A stretch of DNA of 64,000 nt. Origin: Nocardioidaceae bacterium. Its GTDB lineage: Bacteria; Actinomycetota; Actinomycetes; Propionibacteriales; Nocardioidaceae. The position numbers and the translations under genes were made by a program. This document shows positions 10,084 through 21,453 of the stretch, piece by piece. The notes beneath the pieces are model-generated. The model was not told the DNA's origin and did no database searches. It saw only the letters and a list, made by a program, of their open reading frames with translations. Location of the stretch: assembly GCA_017744365.1 (NCBI GenBank), contig JAGIBL010000001.1, positions 1,051,416 through 1,115,415 of the forward strand. Reading direction: 5' to 3'. Positions within the stretch are counted from its first letter, which is position 1, and every line of letters starts with the position of its first letter.

Positions 10084-12216
10084 CTAACGGCTGATGGCCT
10101 CCACGGCCCTGATGCTCTCCTCGGCCGCCAACGCGACCGCCTCGGGAGTGATTCCGAACTCGCGGAAGATCGTCGAGAAGTCCGCCGACGCACCGAAGTG
10201 CTCCAGCGAGACCATCCGGCCGTGGTCGCCCACGATCTCGCGCCAGCCCTGCGCGATGCCGGCCTCCACGCTGACCCGGGCCTTCACCATCGGCGGGATC
10301 ACGCTGTCCCGGTAGGCCTGGTCCTGCGCGGCGAACCACTCGCGGCACGGCATCGAGACGACGCGCGCCTTGATCCCGCGCGAGGCGAGCTGCTCGCGGG
10401 CCTTGACGGCCAGCTGCACCTCGGAGCCCGTGCCGATCAGGACCACGTCCGGCTGTCCCTCGCTGTCGATGAGGACGTACCCACCGCGGGCGACCCCATC
10501 CGTCGAGGCGAAGCCCTGCTCGCCGCGCGGGAAGGTCGGCACGTTCTGGCGGGTCAGCGCCAGGCCGATCGGCCGGTCGGTGTGCTCCAGCGTGGCCTTC
10601 CAGGCGGCGACGGTCTCGTTGGCGTCGGCGGGGCGCACCACGTCCAGCCCGGGGATCGCCCGCAGCGCGGCCAGGTGCTCGACCGGCTGGTGGGTCGGGC
10701 CGTCCTCGCCGAGGCCGATCGAGTCGTGCGTCCACACGTAGATGGTCGGCAGCCCCATCAGCGCGGCCAGCCGCACGGCCGGGCGCATGTAGTCGGAGAA
10801 GACCAGGAAGGTGCCGCCGTAGATCCGGGTGCCGCCGTGCAGCGTGACCCCGTTCATGATCGAGCCCATCGCGTGCTCGCGGATGCCGAAGTGCAGCACC
10901 CGGCCGTACGGGTTGCCGCTCCAGTACGACGTCTGCCACTCGTCCGGGGTGACGCTGGCCTCGCCCTCGAGCGTGGTGTTGTTGGACTCGGCCAGGTCGG
11001 CCGAACCGCCCCACAGCTCGGGCAGGTGCGCGGCGACCGCGTTGAGGAACTGGCCCGACGCCTTGCGGGTCGCCACGCCCTTCTCGTCGGCGGGGTAGGA
11101 CGGCAGGTCCGCGTCCCAGCCCTCCGGCAGGGTGCGGCTCTTGAGCCGGTGCAGCAGCTTCTCGCCCTCGGGGTTGGCCTTCGCCCAGGCGGCGTACTGC
11201 TCGTCCCAGGCTGCGCCGTAGGCCTTGCCGCGCTCCAGCAGCTTGCGGGTGTGCTCGATGACCTCGGGGGCCACCTCGAACGTCTTCTCCGGGTTGAAGC
11301 CGAGCACCTTCTTGGTGGCGGCGACCTCGTCGGCCCCGAGTGCGGACCCGTGCGAGGCCCCGGTGTTGTGGGCGTCCGGGGCGGGGTAGGCGATGATCGT
11401 GGTCAGCACGATCAGGCTCGGCTTGTCGGTGACCTCCTCGGCCGCGTCGAGCGCGTCCCAGAGGGCGTGCACGTCCTCGTGGTAGCCCTCGAGGTCGGTG
11501 TGGTCGCCGTCCTTGGTCCAGTCGACGTGCTGCACGTGCCAGCCGTAGGACTCGTAGCGCTTCGCCACGTCCTCGGTGAAGGCGATGTTGGTGTCGCCCT
11601 CGATGCTGATCCGGTTGTTGTCGTAGATGAGGGTCAGGTTGCCGAGCTGCTGGTGGCCGGCGATGGAGGACGCTTCCGCGCTGACGCCCTCCTCCAGGTC
11701 GCCGTCGGAGCAGATCGCGAAGACCCGGTGGTCGAACGGGCCGTCCCCGTCCTTCGAGCCACTGCCTTCGGGGTCGAACATCCCCTTCTCGCGGCGCGAG
11801 GCCAGCGCCATCCCGACCGCGTTGGCGACGCCCTGGCCGAGCGGGCCGGTCGTCGTCTCGACGCCGACGGTGTGGCCGTGCTCGGGGTGGCCCGGGGTCC
11901 GGCTGCCCCAGACGCGCAGCGACTTCAGGTCCTCCAGCTCGAGGCCGAATCCGCCCAGGTAGAGCTGGGTGTAGAGCGTGATCGAGGAGTGCCCGCAGGA
12001 GAGCACGAACCGGTCGCGGTTGCTCCAGGACGGGTCCGCGGGGTCGTGCCGCATCCGCTTCTGGAACAGCAGGTACGCCGCCGGCGCCAGGCTCATCGCC
12101 GTGCCGGGGTGACCGTTGCCGACCTTCTGGACGGCATCCATGGCGAGCACGCGAGCGGTGTCCACCGCACGCTGGTCGAGCTCGGTCCAGTCCAACGGGG
12201 TGCGGGTGGTGCTCAA
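10084..12216 (-). CDS. tkt: Transketolase
   Basis: 710 aa thiamine-diphosphate enzyme moving two-carbon units in the pentose-phosphate pathway; first gene of the minus-strand operon. Motifs: [15 protein letters not shown] (His36), [17 protein letters not shown] leading to YDNN (ThDP/metal binding), and [20 protein letters not shown] in the pyrimidine domain. The start is a TTG at 12216, preceded by GGAAGGATCC; it gives the usual N-terminal length, and no better ATG/GTG is in frame nearby. Upstream region 12217-12312 carries a 13-bp direct repeat. Confidence 0.96.
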   Translation of the reverse strand: MSTTRTPLDWTELDQRAVDTARVLAMDAVQKVGNGHPGTAMSLAPAAYLLFQKRMRHDPADPSWSNRDRFVLSCGHSSITLYTQLYLGGFGLELEDLKSLRVWGSRTPGHPEHGHTVGVETTTGPLGQGVANAVGMALASRREKGMFDPEGSGSKDGDGPFDHRVFAICSDGDLEEGVSAEASSIAGHQQLGNLTLIYDNNRISIEGDTNIAFTEDVAKRYESYGWHVQHVDWTKDGDHTDLEGYHEDVHALWDALDAAEEVTDKPSLIVLTTIIAYPAPDAHNTGASHGSALGADEVAATKKVLGFNPEKTFEVAPEVIEHTRKLLERGKAYGAAWDEQYAAWAKANPEGEKLLHRLKSRTLPEGWDADLPSYPADEKGVATRKASGQFLNAVAAHLPELWGGSADLAESNNTTLEGEASVTPDEWQTSYWSGNPYGRVLHFGIREHAMGSIMNGVTLHGGTRIYGGTFLVFSDYMRPAVRLAALMGLPTIYVWTHDSIGLGEDGPTHQPVEHLAALRAIPGLDVVRPADANETVAAWKATLEHTDRPIGLALTRQNVPTFPRGEQGFASTDGVARGGYVLIDSEGQPDVVLIGTGSEVQLAVKAREQLASRGIKARVVSMPCREWFAAQDQAYRDSVIPPMVKARVSVEAGIAQGWREIVGDHGRMVSLEHFGASADFSTIFREFGITPEAVALAAEESIRAVEAISR

Positions 12217-12246
12217 GGCGGAGGATCCTTCCGGCCGCGTCGCGTC

Positions 12247-12273
12247 TGTGATCTTGGTTGTGTGATCTTGGTT
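12247..12273. repeat. 13-bp direct repeat in tkt upstream region
   Basis: TGTGATCTTGGTT occurs at 12247-12259 and again at 12261-12273, 14 bp apart. The inner GATCTTGGTT is also present at 16907-16916 upstream of sufR/the LPG-like gene. On the tkt strand it reads AACCAAGATC and each copy contains a CAAGAT that could serve as a -10 hexamer. Either tandem promoter elements or a regulator site. Confidence 0.45.
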
Positions 12274-12312
12274 TCCCTCGTACGGCGGCCACCGAGACCA
12301 CCGGCTCCGAGC

Positions 12313-12330
12313 CTACTCACGGATGAGTAG
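12313..12330. promoter_or_regulatory. Palindrome in the tkt/ctaB divergent region, candidate operator
   Basis: Perfect inverted repeat CTACTCA-CGGA-TGAGTAG. TAGACT at 12328-12333 overlaps its right arm and would make a -10 for a plus-strand transcript starting near 12340, upstream of ctaB. A protein bound here would block that promoter. The regulator is unknown. Confidence 0.5.
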
Positions 12331-12396
12331 ACTCAGCGAGCCAGTGCCCCTCCGCGCACCGTGAGATGCGCAACCGTCCGCCGAATCGAGGCATGC

Positions 12397-13347
12397 GTGA
12401 CCGCGCTCGACCCGCAGGTGTCTGTCTCCGCACAGACCCCGGGCGAGCCGACGCCGCAGGCGGGCCTCAGGGACGTGGTGGCCGCGTACGTCGGCCTCAC
12501 CAAGCCCCGGGTCATCGAGCTGCTGCTGCTCACCACGGTGCCGGTGATGTTCTTCGCCCAGCGCGGGGTCCCGCCGCTCGGCCTGGTGATCGCCACCGTC
12601 CTCGGCGGCACCCTGAGCGCCGGCAGCGCCAACGCGCTCAACTGCGTCTACGACCGCGACATCGACGAGCAGATGCGCCGGACCCGGCGCCGGGCGCTGC
12701 CCCGGCACATCGTCTCGCCCCGGGCCGCGCTCGTCTTCGGGCTGGTGCTCGCGGTGGTCTCGACCCTGGTCCTGGGGATCTGGGTGAACTGGCTCTCCGC
12801 CGGGCTGGCGCTGACCGCGTCGGCCTTCTACCTGTTCGTCTACACGATGGTGCTCAAGCGTCGTACGGCGCAGAACATCGTCTGGGGCGGCCTGGCGGGC
12901 TGCTTCCCAGCCCTGATCGGCTGGACCGCCGTGACCGGCGAGCTCGCCTGGGCGCCGGTGGTCCTCTTCGGGGTCGTGTTCCTCTGGACCCCGCCGCACA
13001 CCTGGGCCCTGGCGATGCGCTACCGCGAGGACTACGCAGCGGTGGACGTGCCGATGCTGCCGGTCATCAAGAGCGGCGAGCAGGTCGCGCGGCAGATCGT
13101 GGCCTACTCGTGGGCGATGGTGGCGCTCTCGCTGGCGCTCTGGCCGGTCGCGGACACCGGGATCGCCTACCCGATCGCCGCCGCGGCCCTCGGCGCGCTG
13201 TTCCTCGTCGAGGCGCACCTGATGTGGTCGCGCGCCCGGCGCAGCGACGAGCTCGCGGAGATCAAGCCGATGCGGCTCTTCCACTGGTCGAACCTGTACC
13301 TGTCGCTGCTGTTCGTGGCCGTGGCACTGGACCCGCTGCTCAAGTAG
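12397..13347 (+). CDS. ctaB: Protoheme IX farnesyltransferase (heme O synthase)
   Basis: 316 aa UbiA-family membrane prenyltransferase that adds a farnesyl group to heme b to make heme O for cytochrome c oxidase. The aspartate-rich motif [18 protein letters not shown] and the second motif [18 protein letters not shown] are clear, with about eight to nine membrane helices. GTG at 12397 was chosen for the GAGG 5 nt upstream; an in-frame GTG at 12361 would add 12 residues. Convergent with ctaA, which makes heme A from this product. Confidence 0.94.
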   Translation: MTALDPQVSVSAQTPGEPTPQAGLRDVVAAYVGLTKPRVIELLLLTTVPVMFFAQRGVPPLGLVIATVLGGTLSAGSANALNCVYDRDIDEQMRRTRRRALPRHIVSPRAALVFGLVLAVVSTLVLGIWVNWLSAGLALTASAFYLFVYTMVLKRRTAQNIVWGGLAGCFPALIGWTAVTGELAWAPVVLFGVVFLWTPPHTWALAMRYREDYAAVDVPMLPVIKSGEQVARQIVAYSWAMVALSLALWPVADTGIAYPIAAAALGALFLVEAHLMWSRARRSDELAEIKPMRLFHWSNLYLSLLFVAVALDPLLK

Positions 13348-13357
13348 CTCGTGAAGC

Positions 13358-14239
13358 TCAGGCCTCGCGGGAGGCCAGCACCGCCCACGTCATCGCCGCG
13401 GTGATGACCGCCGCCCCCAGCATGTGGAAGCCGACGAGCACGATCGGCAGGTCGGTGAAGTACTGCACGAACCCGATCGCCCCCTGCGCGACATCGACGA
13501 CCAGCAGCAGCCGGACCGCTTGGACGGCCTCCGCCCGCGCTCCGGTCGCCCAGAGCACGAACAGCAGCCCGACGGTGAGCCCGACGAAGAGGAACACCAC
13601 GTCCGCGTGCAGCTGGGAGAGCTGGAGCGGGTCCAGCCCGTTGCGCGGGGCCTCGGCGTCACCGGCGTGCGGGCCGGAGCCGGTGACCACGGTGCCGACG
13701 TAGAGCACCACCGCCCCGGCCGCGAACATGGCCGCGGCCAACCCGGTGACCGGGCGCGAGGCGCTCGCGCGGGGGAGCGGCCGGTCCACGATCCGCAGGA
13801 ACACCACCGCCACCGCGATGATCGCCAGCGAGAACATGAGGTGGAACGAGACCACCCACGGGTTCAGGTCGGTGAGCACGGTGATACCGCCGAGGACCGC
13901 CTGCGCCGGGATGCTCAGGCCCAGCGCCAGCGCGACGTTCCGCACGTCGGTCCGGCCGGTACGACGGGCCTCCTGCCAGGCGGCGACGAAGGTCAGGATC
14001 GCGATCGCGGAGAGCACGAAGGTGAGCGTCCGGTTGCCGAACTCGATCGCCGAGTTCACGGTGAGCGCGTGGTGCGGGGTGAAGGACTCGTCCGTGCAGC
14101 GCGGCCAGGTCGGGCAGCCCAGCCCGGAGCCGGTCAGCCGGACCGCTCCGCCGGTGACGACCAGCACGCCGTTCGCGACCAGGGTCGCCCAGGCGAGCTG
14201 GCGCAGGCGAGGCGCCAGGTCGGGAAGCTTCACTCCCAC
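13358..14239 (-). CDS. ctaA: Heme A synthase
   Basis: 293 aa, about eight transmembrane helices; oxidises heme O to heme A. Landmarks: GGAVRLTGSGLGCPTWPRC with the extracellular Cys pair, conserved histidines at PHHALTVNS and VSFHLMFS, and a second-half His in LVGFHMLGA. It starts inside the end of the upstream ABC permease gene; GTG at 14239 gives a 10-nt overlap and GTG at 14233 a 4-nt GTGA overlap, so either start is possible. Only 10 nt separate it from convergent ctaB. Confidence 0.94.
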   Translation of the reverse strand: MGVKLPDLAPRLRQLAWATLVANGVLVVTGGAVRLTGSGLGCPTWPRCTDESFTPHHALTVNSAIEFGNRTLTFVLSAIAILTFVAAWQEARRTGRTDVRNVALALGLSIPAQAVLGGITVLTDLNPWVVSFHLMFSLAIIAVAVVFLRIVDRPLPRASASRPVTGLAAAMFAAGAVVLYVGTVVTGSGPHAGDAEAPRNGLDPLQLSQLHADVVFLFVGLTVGLLFVLWATGARAEAVQAVRLLLVVDVAQGAIGFVQYFTDLPIVLVGFHMLGAAVITAAMTWAVLASREA

Positions 14240-15002
14240 TTGAACGTCCTCGCGGTCAGCGCGACCCCGACCACCGTCCAGGCGAGCAGCACCAGCTGGT
14301 CGCGGCCCGAGCAGTCGCCGTGGATGAGCGCGCTGCGCATCGCCTCGCCGAGGGCACCGGAGGGGAGCAGCCGGAGCGCGTCGCCGGCGCCGCCGTACGC
14401 GGAGGCCGGCAGCACCACCGCGCCCCCGGCCATCAGCAGCAGGTAGATCAGGTTGGCGGCGGCCAGGGTGGCCTCCGCGCGCAGCACGCCGGCCACGAAC
14501 AGCCCGAGCGAGGCGAACGCGGCGGTGCCGAGCAGCAGTGCCTCCAGGCCGAGCAGCACCGTGCGCACGCCGCCGTGCGGGTCCCAGCCCATCGCGAACG
14601 CGACCGCGCCCAGCACGACGACCTGGAACAGCTCGACCAGGAACAGCGCGCCGATCTTGCCGGCCAGCAGGCCGAAGCGGGGCAGCGGTGAGGCGCCGAG
14701 ACGCTTGATGACGCCGTACCGGCGCTCGAACCCGGTGGCGATGGCCAGCGAGGTGAACGAGGTGGACATCACCGCGAGCGCGAGCACGCCGGGGGTGAAG
14801 GCGTCGATCGGGCTCTGGTCGAGGTTGAAGTCGACGTGCTTGTCGGCCTTGACCGCGCCGACCAGCACGATCACCGGGATCACCACGGCGAGCAGCAGCT
14901 GCTCGCCGTTGCGCAGCATCAGCTTGGCCTCCATCGCGGCCTGCGCCAGCACCTGGCGGGCCAGCGGGGCGGCGCCGGGTTTCGGTGCGAAGACTCCCGT
15001 GC

Positions 15003-15006
<4 letters not shown>
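14230..15006 (-). CDS. ABC-2 type transporter permease
   Basis: 258 aa with six predicted membrane helices: ABC2_membrane-type permease of an exporter. The N-terminus has a cytoplasmic lead (FAPKPGAAPLARQVLAQAAMEAKLMLRNGEQ) followed by hydrophobic segments such as LLLAVVIPVIVLVGAV. GTG start overlaps the ATPase stop by 4 nt (GTGA), and its end overlaps ctaA. The equivalent pair precedes sufR in mycobacteria; substrate is unknown. Confidence 0.88.
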
Positions 15007-15938
<932 letters not shown>

Positions 15939-15947
15939 CCGGGGATT

Positions 15948-16835
15948 CTAGGAGGCCGCGACTGAGACCTTGCTGAGAGGTCCGGCGGCTTGGCGGCGCA
16001 GCAGCCACAGGCTCAGCCCGCCGAGCGTCAGGGCGGGCAGCCAGGCCAGCGTCGCCCGCAGCGTCACCGCGGCGGCGGCGGCGACCAGCGGCACACCGAG
16101 CGCGACCAGCGCGACGACCAGGGCGCCGTCGCGAGGGCTGGCGCCGTTCGGGCCGGGCACGGCCGCGGCGACCTGGCTGGCTCCGAACGCTGCCAGGATC
16201 TCGAGGGGCGAGAGCGTGTTCCCGGTCGCGGCGATGGTGCCGAGCAGCAGCCCGGCGATGGTGAGCTGGTAGCCGGCGGCGAGCAGCAGCCCGAGCACGA
16301 GGGCGCGCGGCGGGGGCAGCGGACCGCGGGGGAGCAGGCCCGGCCGTGTCCGCCGTACGACGACCGCGGCGGCGAGCACCAGCAGCCCGAGCCCGGCGGC
16401 GCTCATCAGCAGCCGCAGCGGCAGCTCGCTGGCCCCGAAGACGGCGAAGGCGGCCAGCCCGACCGCCCCCACCAGCCGGTCCATGCCGACGCTGAGCAGC
16501 GCGTCGCCGGCGCAGAGCCCGGTCCCGGTGAGCCGCTTGGTCCGCCAGACGTCCGCACCGACGTGACCGGGCGTGAGCAGCCCGAAGACCTCGGACTCGG
16601 CGTTGGCCCGCAGGTACCAGCCGCAGGCCTGCGGCGCCCCGGCACCGGTGGTGAGGACACGCCAGCGCAGCGGGCAGAGCACGTACTTGCCGACGATCCA
16701 GGGCACCAGCCCGGCCAGCACCGGCCAGGGGCTGACCTCGGGGAGCCTCGGCAGCGTGGCCACCGGGACGGCCGCGGCGACGACGATGCCGAGCACGAGC
16801 AGGGCTCGCGAGTGCAGCATCCCCCGAAGCGTCAT
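15948..16835 (-). CDS. Lysylphosphatidylglycerol synthase TM-region (UPF0104)-like membrane protein
   Basis: 295 aa integral membrane protein with about eight hydrophobic helices. It resembles the flippase-type membrane half of MprF/LPG-synthase proteins, with no synthase domain: note FGLLTPGHVGADVWRTKRL and ASQVAAAVPGPNGASPRDGALV, which match the family's 'TPG..G...R' and 'PG..G..E' positions. Function unproven; related proteins move lipids or glycans. First gene of the minus-strand run to ctaA, divergent from sufR. Confidence 0.75.
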   Translation of the reverse strand: MTLRGMLHSRALLVLGIVVAAAVPVATLPRLPEVSPWPVLAGLVPWIVGKYVLCPLRWRVLTTGAGAPQACGWYLRANAESEVFGLLTPGHVGADVWRTKRLTGTGLCAGDALLSVGMDRLVGAVGLAAFAVFGASELPLRLLMSAAGLGLLVLAAAVVVRRTRPGLLPRGPLPPPRALVLGLLLAAGYQLTIAGLLLGTIAATGNTLSPLEILAAFGASQVAAAVPGPNGASPRDGALVVALVALGVPLVAAAAAVTLRATLAWLPALTLGGLSLWLLRRQAAGPLSKVSVAAS

Positions 16836-16929
16836 CGACCCTCACTCTCCCCGCCTCGGGTGAACGATCGGCCGGGGACGGGTCGAGTGAAGGCGAACAG
16901 CAGGTGGATCTTGGTTAGGCCACCCTTAT

Positions 16930-16968
16930 TTGAATCCGGCAATTCATTAAAGGCACACTGTTGTTGTG
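16930..16968 (+). promoter_or_regulatory. sufR promoter with overlapping inverted repeats
   Basis: Candidate -35 TTGAAT (16930-16935) and -10 CACACT (16954-16959), spacer 18, 6 nt before the GTG at 16966, which suggests a leaderless mRNA. TGAAT-N6-ATTCA (16931-16946) lies between the two elements, and ACACT-N5-TGTGG (16955-16969) spans the -10 and the start codon. The second resembles an ACACT/TGTG-type inverted repeat I recall for mycobacterial SufR; this recall is unverified. Confidence 0.5.
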
Positions 16969-17667
16969 GAAATCGACCGGAGCGCCGAACTCGGCGACGC
17001 CCCCACCCGTGAGCGGGTGGTCCGGTCGATCCTGGAGAACGGTCCCTCGACCGCCGCGGACCTGGGCGAGCGTCTCACGCTGACCCCGGCCGCCGTGCGT
17101 CGGCACCTCGACCACCTCATCGCCGAGGGCGCCGTCGAGATCCGGCAGCCCCGGGCCAGCCTGGTCCGTGGCCGCGGTCGCCCCGCCAAGCTGTTCGCGC
17201 TGACCGAGACCGGTCGCGACCACTTCGAGCAGCAGTACGACGACCTCGCGGTCCAGGCGCTGCGGTTCCTGGCCGAGACCGGTGGCGAGGAGGCGGTGCG
17301 CGCGTTCGCCGAGCGCCGGGTCGCCTTCATCGAGTCCGAGTTCGCCGCGATCGTCGAGGCCGACCCGGACCTGAGCCCGGCCCAGGCGCTGGCCCAGGTG
17401 TTCACCTCCGAGGGCTACGCCGCCTCGGTGCGCGAGCTGCCCCTGGTGAACCAGCAGAGCGTGGGGGAGCAGCTGTGCCAGCAGCACTGCCCCGTCTCCC
17501 ACGTCGCCCACGAGTTCCCGCAGCTGTGCGAGGCCGAGACGGAAGCGATCAGCCGCGTCCTGGGTTCCCACGTACAGCGGCTGGCCACCATCGCCCATGG
17601 CGACGGTGTCTGCACGACCTGCATTCCCCATGCTTCACAGACGCAGTCAGGAAGGGTGTCGAGATGA
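16966..17667 (+). CDS. sufR: Fe-S cluster-sensing repressor SufR
   Basis: 233 aa. N-terminal winged helix-turn-helix (about 18-78: [34 protein letters not shown]), then a helical region and the cysteine-rich sensor C-terminus: Cys171 and Cys175 (CQQHCP), Cys188, Cys216 and Cys219 (VCTTC). This matches SufR, which holds an Fe-S cluster and represses the suf operon when cluster-loaded. Its stop overlaps the sufB start by 4 nt, so repressor and target are one transcript, implying autoregulation. Confidence 0.94.
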   Translation: MEIDRSAELGDAPTRERVVRSILENGPSTAADLGERLTLTPAAVRRHLDHLIAEGAVEIRQPRASLVRGRGRPAKLFALTETGRDHFEQQYDDLAVQALRFLAETGGEEAVRAFAERRVAFIESEFAAIVEADPDLSPAQALAQVFTSEGYAASVRELPLVNQQSVGEQLCQQHCPVSHVAHEFPQLCEAETEAISRVLGSHVQRLATIAHGDGVCTTCIPHASQTQSGRVSR

Positions 17668-19078
17668 CCTCGATCGAAGAGCTCAACCCGGAGCTGAAGG
17701 GCATCGGCCGCTACGAGTTCGGCTGGGCCGACAAGGACGACGCGGGTGCCGAGGCCAAGCGCGGCCTCAACGAGGACGTGGTCAAGGACATCTCGGGCAA
17801 GAAGTCCGAGCCGCAGTGGATGCTCGACCTGCGCCTCAAGGGCCTCAAGCTCTTCGAGCGCAAGCCGATGCCGGTCTGGGGCGCCGAGCTCGACGCGATC
17901 GACTTCGACAACATCAAGTACTTCGTCCGGTCCACCGAGAAGCAGGCGGCGTCCTGGGAGGACCTGCCCGAGGACATCAAGAACACCTACGACAAGCTCG
18001 GCATCCCGGAGGCGGAGAAGCAGCGCCTCGTCGCCGGCGTCGCCGCGCAGTACGAGTCCGAGGTCGTCTACCACCAGATCCGCGAGGACCTGGAGGAGCA
18101 GGGCGTCATCTTCCTCGACACCGACACCGCGCTGAAGGAGCACCCGGAGATCTTCCAGGAGTACTTCGGCACCGTGATCCCGGTCGGCGACAACAAGTTC
18201 GCCGCGCTGAACACGGCGGTCTGGTCGGGCGGCTCGTTCATCTACGTGCCCAAGGGCGTCCACGTGGACATCCCGCTGCAGGCCTACTTCCGGATCAACA
18301 CCGAGAACATGGGCCAGTTCGAGCGGACGCTGATCATCGTCGACGAGGACGCCTACGTGCACTACGTCGAGGGCTGCACCGCGCCGATCTACTCCTCGGA
18401 CTCGCTGCACTCGGCGGTCGTCGAGATCATCGTGAAGAAGGGCGGCCGCTGCCGCTACACGACCATCCAGAACTGGTCGAACAACGTCTACAACCTGGTG
18501 ACCAAGCGCGCTGTCTGCGAGGCCGGCGCGACCATGGAGTGGGTCGACGGCAACATCGGCTCCAAGGTCACCATGAAGTACCCGGCCGTCTACCTGATGG
18601 GCGAGCACGCCAAGGGCGAGACGCTGTCGATCGCCTTCGCGGGCGAGGGCCAGCACCAGGACGCCGGCGCCAAGATGGTGCACGCGGCGCCGAACACGTC
18701 CTCGTCCATCCTGAGCAAGTCGGTGGCGCGCGGCGGTGGCCGTACGTCGTACCGGGGGCTGATCCAGGTCAACCCGGGGGCGCACGGCTCGAAGTCCAAC
18801 GTGCTCTGCGACGCGCTGCTGGTCGACCAGATCAGCCGCTCCGACACCTACCCGTACGTCGACATCCGCGAGGACGACGTGTCCATGGGTCACGAGGCCA
18901 GCGTCTCGAAGGTCTCCGAGGACCAGCTGTTCTACCTGATGTCGCGCGGCATGGAGCAGGACGAGGCGATGGCGATGATCGTCCGCGGCTTCGTCGAGCC
19001 CATCGCCAAGGAGCTCCCGATGGAGTACGCGCTGGAGCTCAACCGCCTGATCGAACTGCAGATGGAGGGCGCTGTCGG

Positions 19079-19082
<4 letters not shown>
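17664..19082 (+). CDS. sufB: Fe-S cluster assembly protein SufB
   Basis: 472 aa SufB, part of the SufBC2D scaffold that builds Fe-S clusters. Typical segments: [60 protein letters not shown] and the C-terminal [10 protein letters not shown] shared with SufD. ATG at 17664 overlaps the sufR stop; a longer upstream reading lies within sufR. No intein, unlike the mycobacterial SufB. Confidence 0.98.
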
Positions 19083-20248
<1,166 letters not shown>

Positions 20249-20251
20249 TCG

Positions 20252-20566
20252 ATGGCCTTCGTCCGTGCCTGTGCCGTCAGCGAGCTGTCCGACGACAACG
20301 CGCTGCGGGTCGAGGTCGACGGCCTCGACGTGGCCATCGTCCGCTCCGACGGCGAGGTCTTCGCCATCGAGGACGAGTGCAGCCACGCCGCGGTGGCGCT
20401 CTCCGAGGGCGACATCGCGCACTGCGAGATCGAGTGCTGGATGCACGGTTCCCGCTTCGACCTGCGCACCGGCAAGCCGCTCGGCCCGCCGGCCACCGAA
20501 CCCGTTCCTGTCTTCCCGGTCCAGATCGCCGGTGACGACGTACTGATCGATCTAGGAGACAACTGA
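20252..20566 (+). CDS. Rieske [2Fe-2S] ferredoxin-like protein of the suf operon
   Basis: 104 aa non-heme Rieske protein. Cluster ligands are visible as Cys43-x-His45 (ECSHA) and Cys62-x2-His65 (CWMHGS), the standard CxH...CxxH set. Such a gene lies between sufD and sufC in many actinobacteria; it probably supplies electrons for cluster assembly or related oxygenase-type reactions, which is inference. It starts 3 nt after sufD and ends 2 nt before sufC. Confidence 0.93.
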   Translation: MAFVRACAVSELSDDNALRVEVDGLDVAIVRSDGEVFAIEDECSHAAVALSEGDIAHCEIECWMHGSRFDLRTGKPLGPPATEPVPVFPVQIAGDDVLIDLGDN

Positions 20567-20568
20567 GC

Positions 20569-21327
20569 ATGGCCACGCTGGAGATCAAGGACCTGCACGT
20601 CCAGGTACAGACCGAGGACGGCCCCAAGGAGATCCTCAAGGGCGTCAACCTCACCATCAAGGACGGCGAGACGCACGCGATCATGGGCCCGAACGGCTCG
20701 GGCAAGTCGACGCTGGCGTACTCGATCGCCGGTCACCCCAAGTACGAGGTGACCTCCGGCTCGGTGACCCTGGACGGCGTCGACGTGCTCGCGATGACCG
20801 TGGACGAGCGCGCCCGCGCCGGCCTGTTCCTGGCGATGCAGTACCCGGTCGAGGTGCCCGGCGTCTCGGTGTCGAACTTCCTGCGGACGGCGAAGACCGC
20901 GATCGACGGCGAGGCTCCCAAGCTGCGCACCTGGGTCAAGGACGTCAACGCCGCGATGGACCGGGTGAAGATGGACAACGCCTTCGCCACCCGCAACGTC
21001 AACGAGGGCTTCTCCGGTGGTGAGAAGAAGCGCCACGAGATCGTCCAGCTGGAGCTGCTCGACCCGAAGGTCGCGGTGCTCGACGAGACCGACTCCGGCC
21101 TCGACATCGACGCGCTCAAGATCGTCTCCGAGGGCGTCAACCGCTTCAAGGAGAACGGCGACAAGGGCGTCCTGCTGATCACGCACTACACGCGGATCCT
21201 GCGCTACATCAAGCCCGACTTCGTGCACGTGTTCGTCAACGGCCAGGTCGCCGAGGAGGGCGGCCCGGAGCTGGCCGACGAGCTGGAAGCCAATGGTTAC
21301 GACCGCTTCGTTTCTGCGGCGGTGTGA
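20569..21327 (+). CDS. sufC: Fe-S cluster assembly ATPase SufC
   Basis: 252 aa ABC-type ATPase of the SufBC2D complex. Walker A GPNGSGKSTL, the SufC-type Q-loop segment LFLAMQYPVEVPGVSVSNFLR, signature FSGGEKKRHEI, Walker B VAVLDETDSGLD, switch region LLITHYTRIL. Typical SufC rather than transport ATPase. A dispersed repeat follows the stop and separates it from sufS. Confidence 0.98.
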   Translation: MATLEIKDLHVQVQTEDGPKEILKGVNLTIKDGETHAIMGPNGSGKSTLAYSIAGHPKYEVTSGSVTLDGVDVLAMTVDERARAGLFLAMQYPVEVPGVSVSNFLRTAKTAIDGEAPKLRTWVKDVNAAMDRVKMDNAFATRNVNEGFSGGEKKRHEIVQLELLDPKVAVLDETDSGLDIDALKIVSEGVNRFKENGDKGVLLITHYTRILRYIKPDFVHVFVNGQVAEEGGPELADELEANGYDRFVSAAV

Positions 21328-21337
21328 CGTGCCTGGC

Positions 21338-21410
21338 GGCCACTGCGCTGCGTTGTCGTCAGTCGACGGCCCGCTCCGCTCTGAGGCCGCCTCCCTCCTC
21401 CGCCTTGCCC
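21338..21410 (+). repeat. Dispersed intergenic element, copy A
   Basis: Shares CGCTGCGTTGTCGTC (21346-21360), a GTCGACG...GCTCCGC block and CTCCTCCGCCTTGC (ending near 21408) with copy B at 36826-36911. Between the shared blocks is a small hairpin GAGG-CCG-CCTC, replaced in copy B by GAAGG-ACG-CCTTC. It lies 10 nt after the sufC stop. Role unknown. Confidence 0.7.
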
Positions 21411-21453
21411 AGTAACCCCCAGACCCGCCACACCACTCGCAGAAAGGGTCGAG

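Noticed and set aside
10069-12330. 753-codon plus-strand frame opposite tkt
   Set aside because: Antisense to transketolase with no recognisable motif.
12361-12396. Upstream GTG start for ctaB
   Set aside because: Kept only as an alternative; lacks the GAGG ribosome site seen before 12397.
16907-16930. IdeR/DtxR iron box near TTAGGCCACCCTTA
   Set aside because: Only partial match to the iron-box palindrome; right half does not pair.
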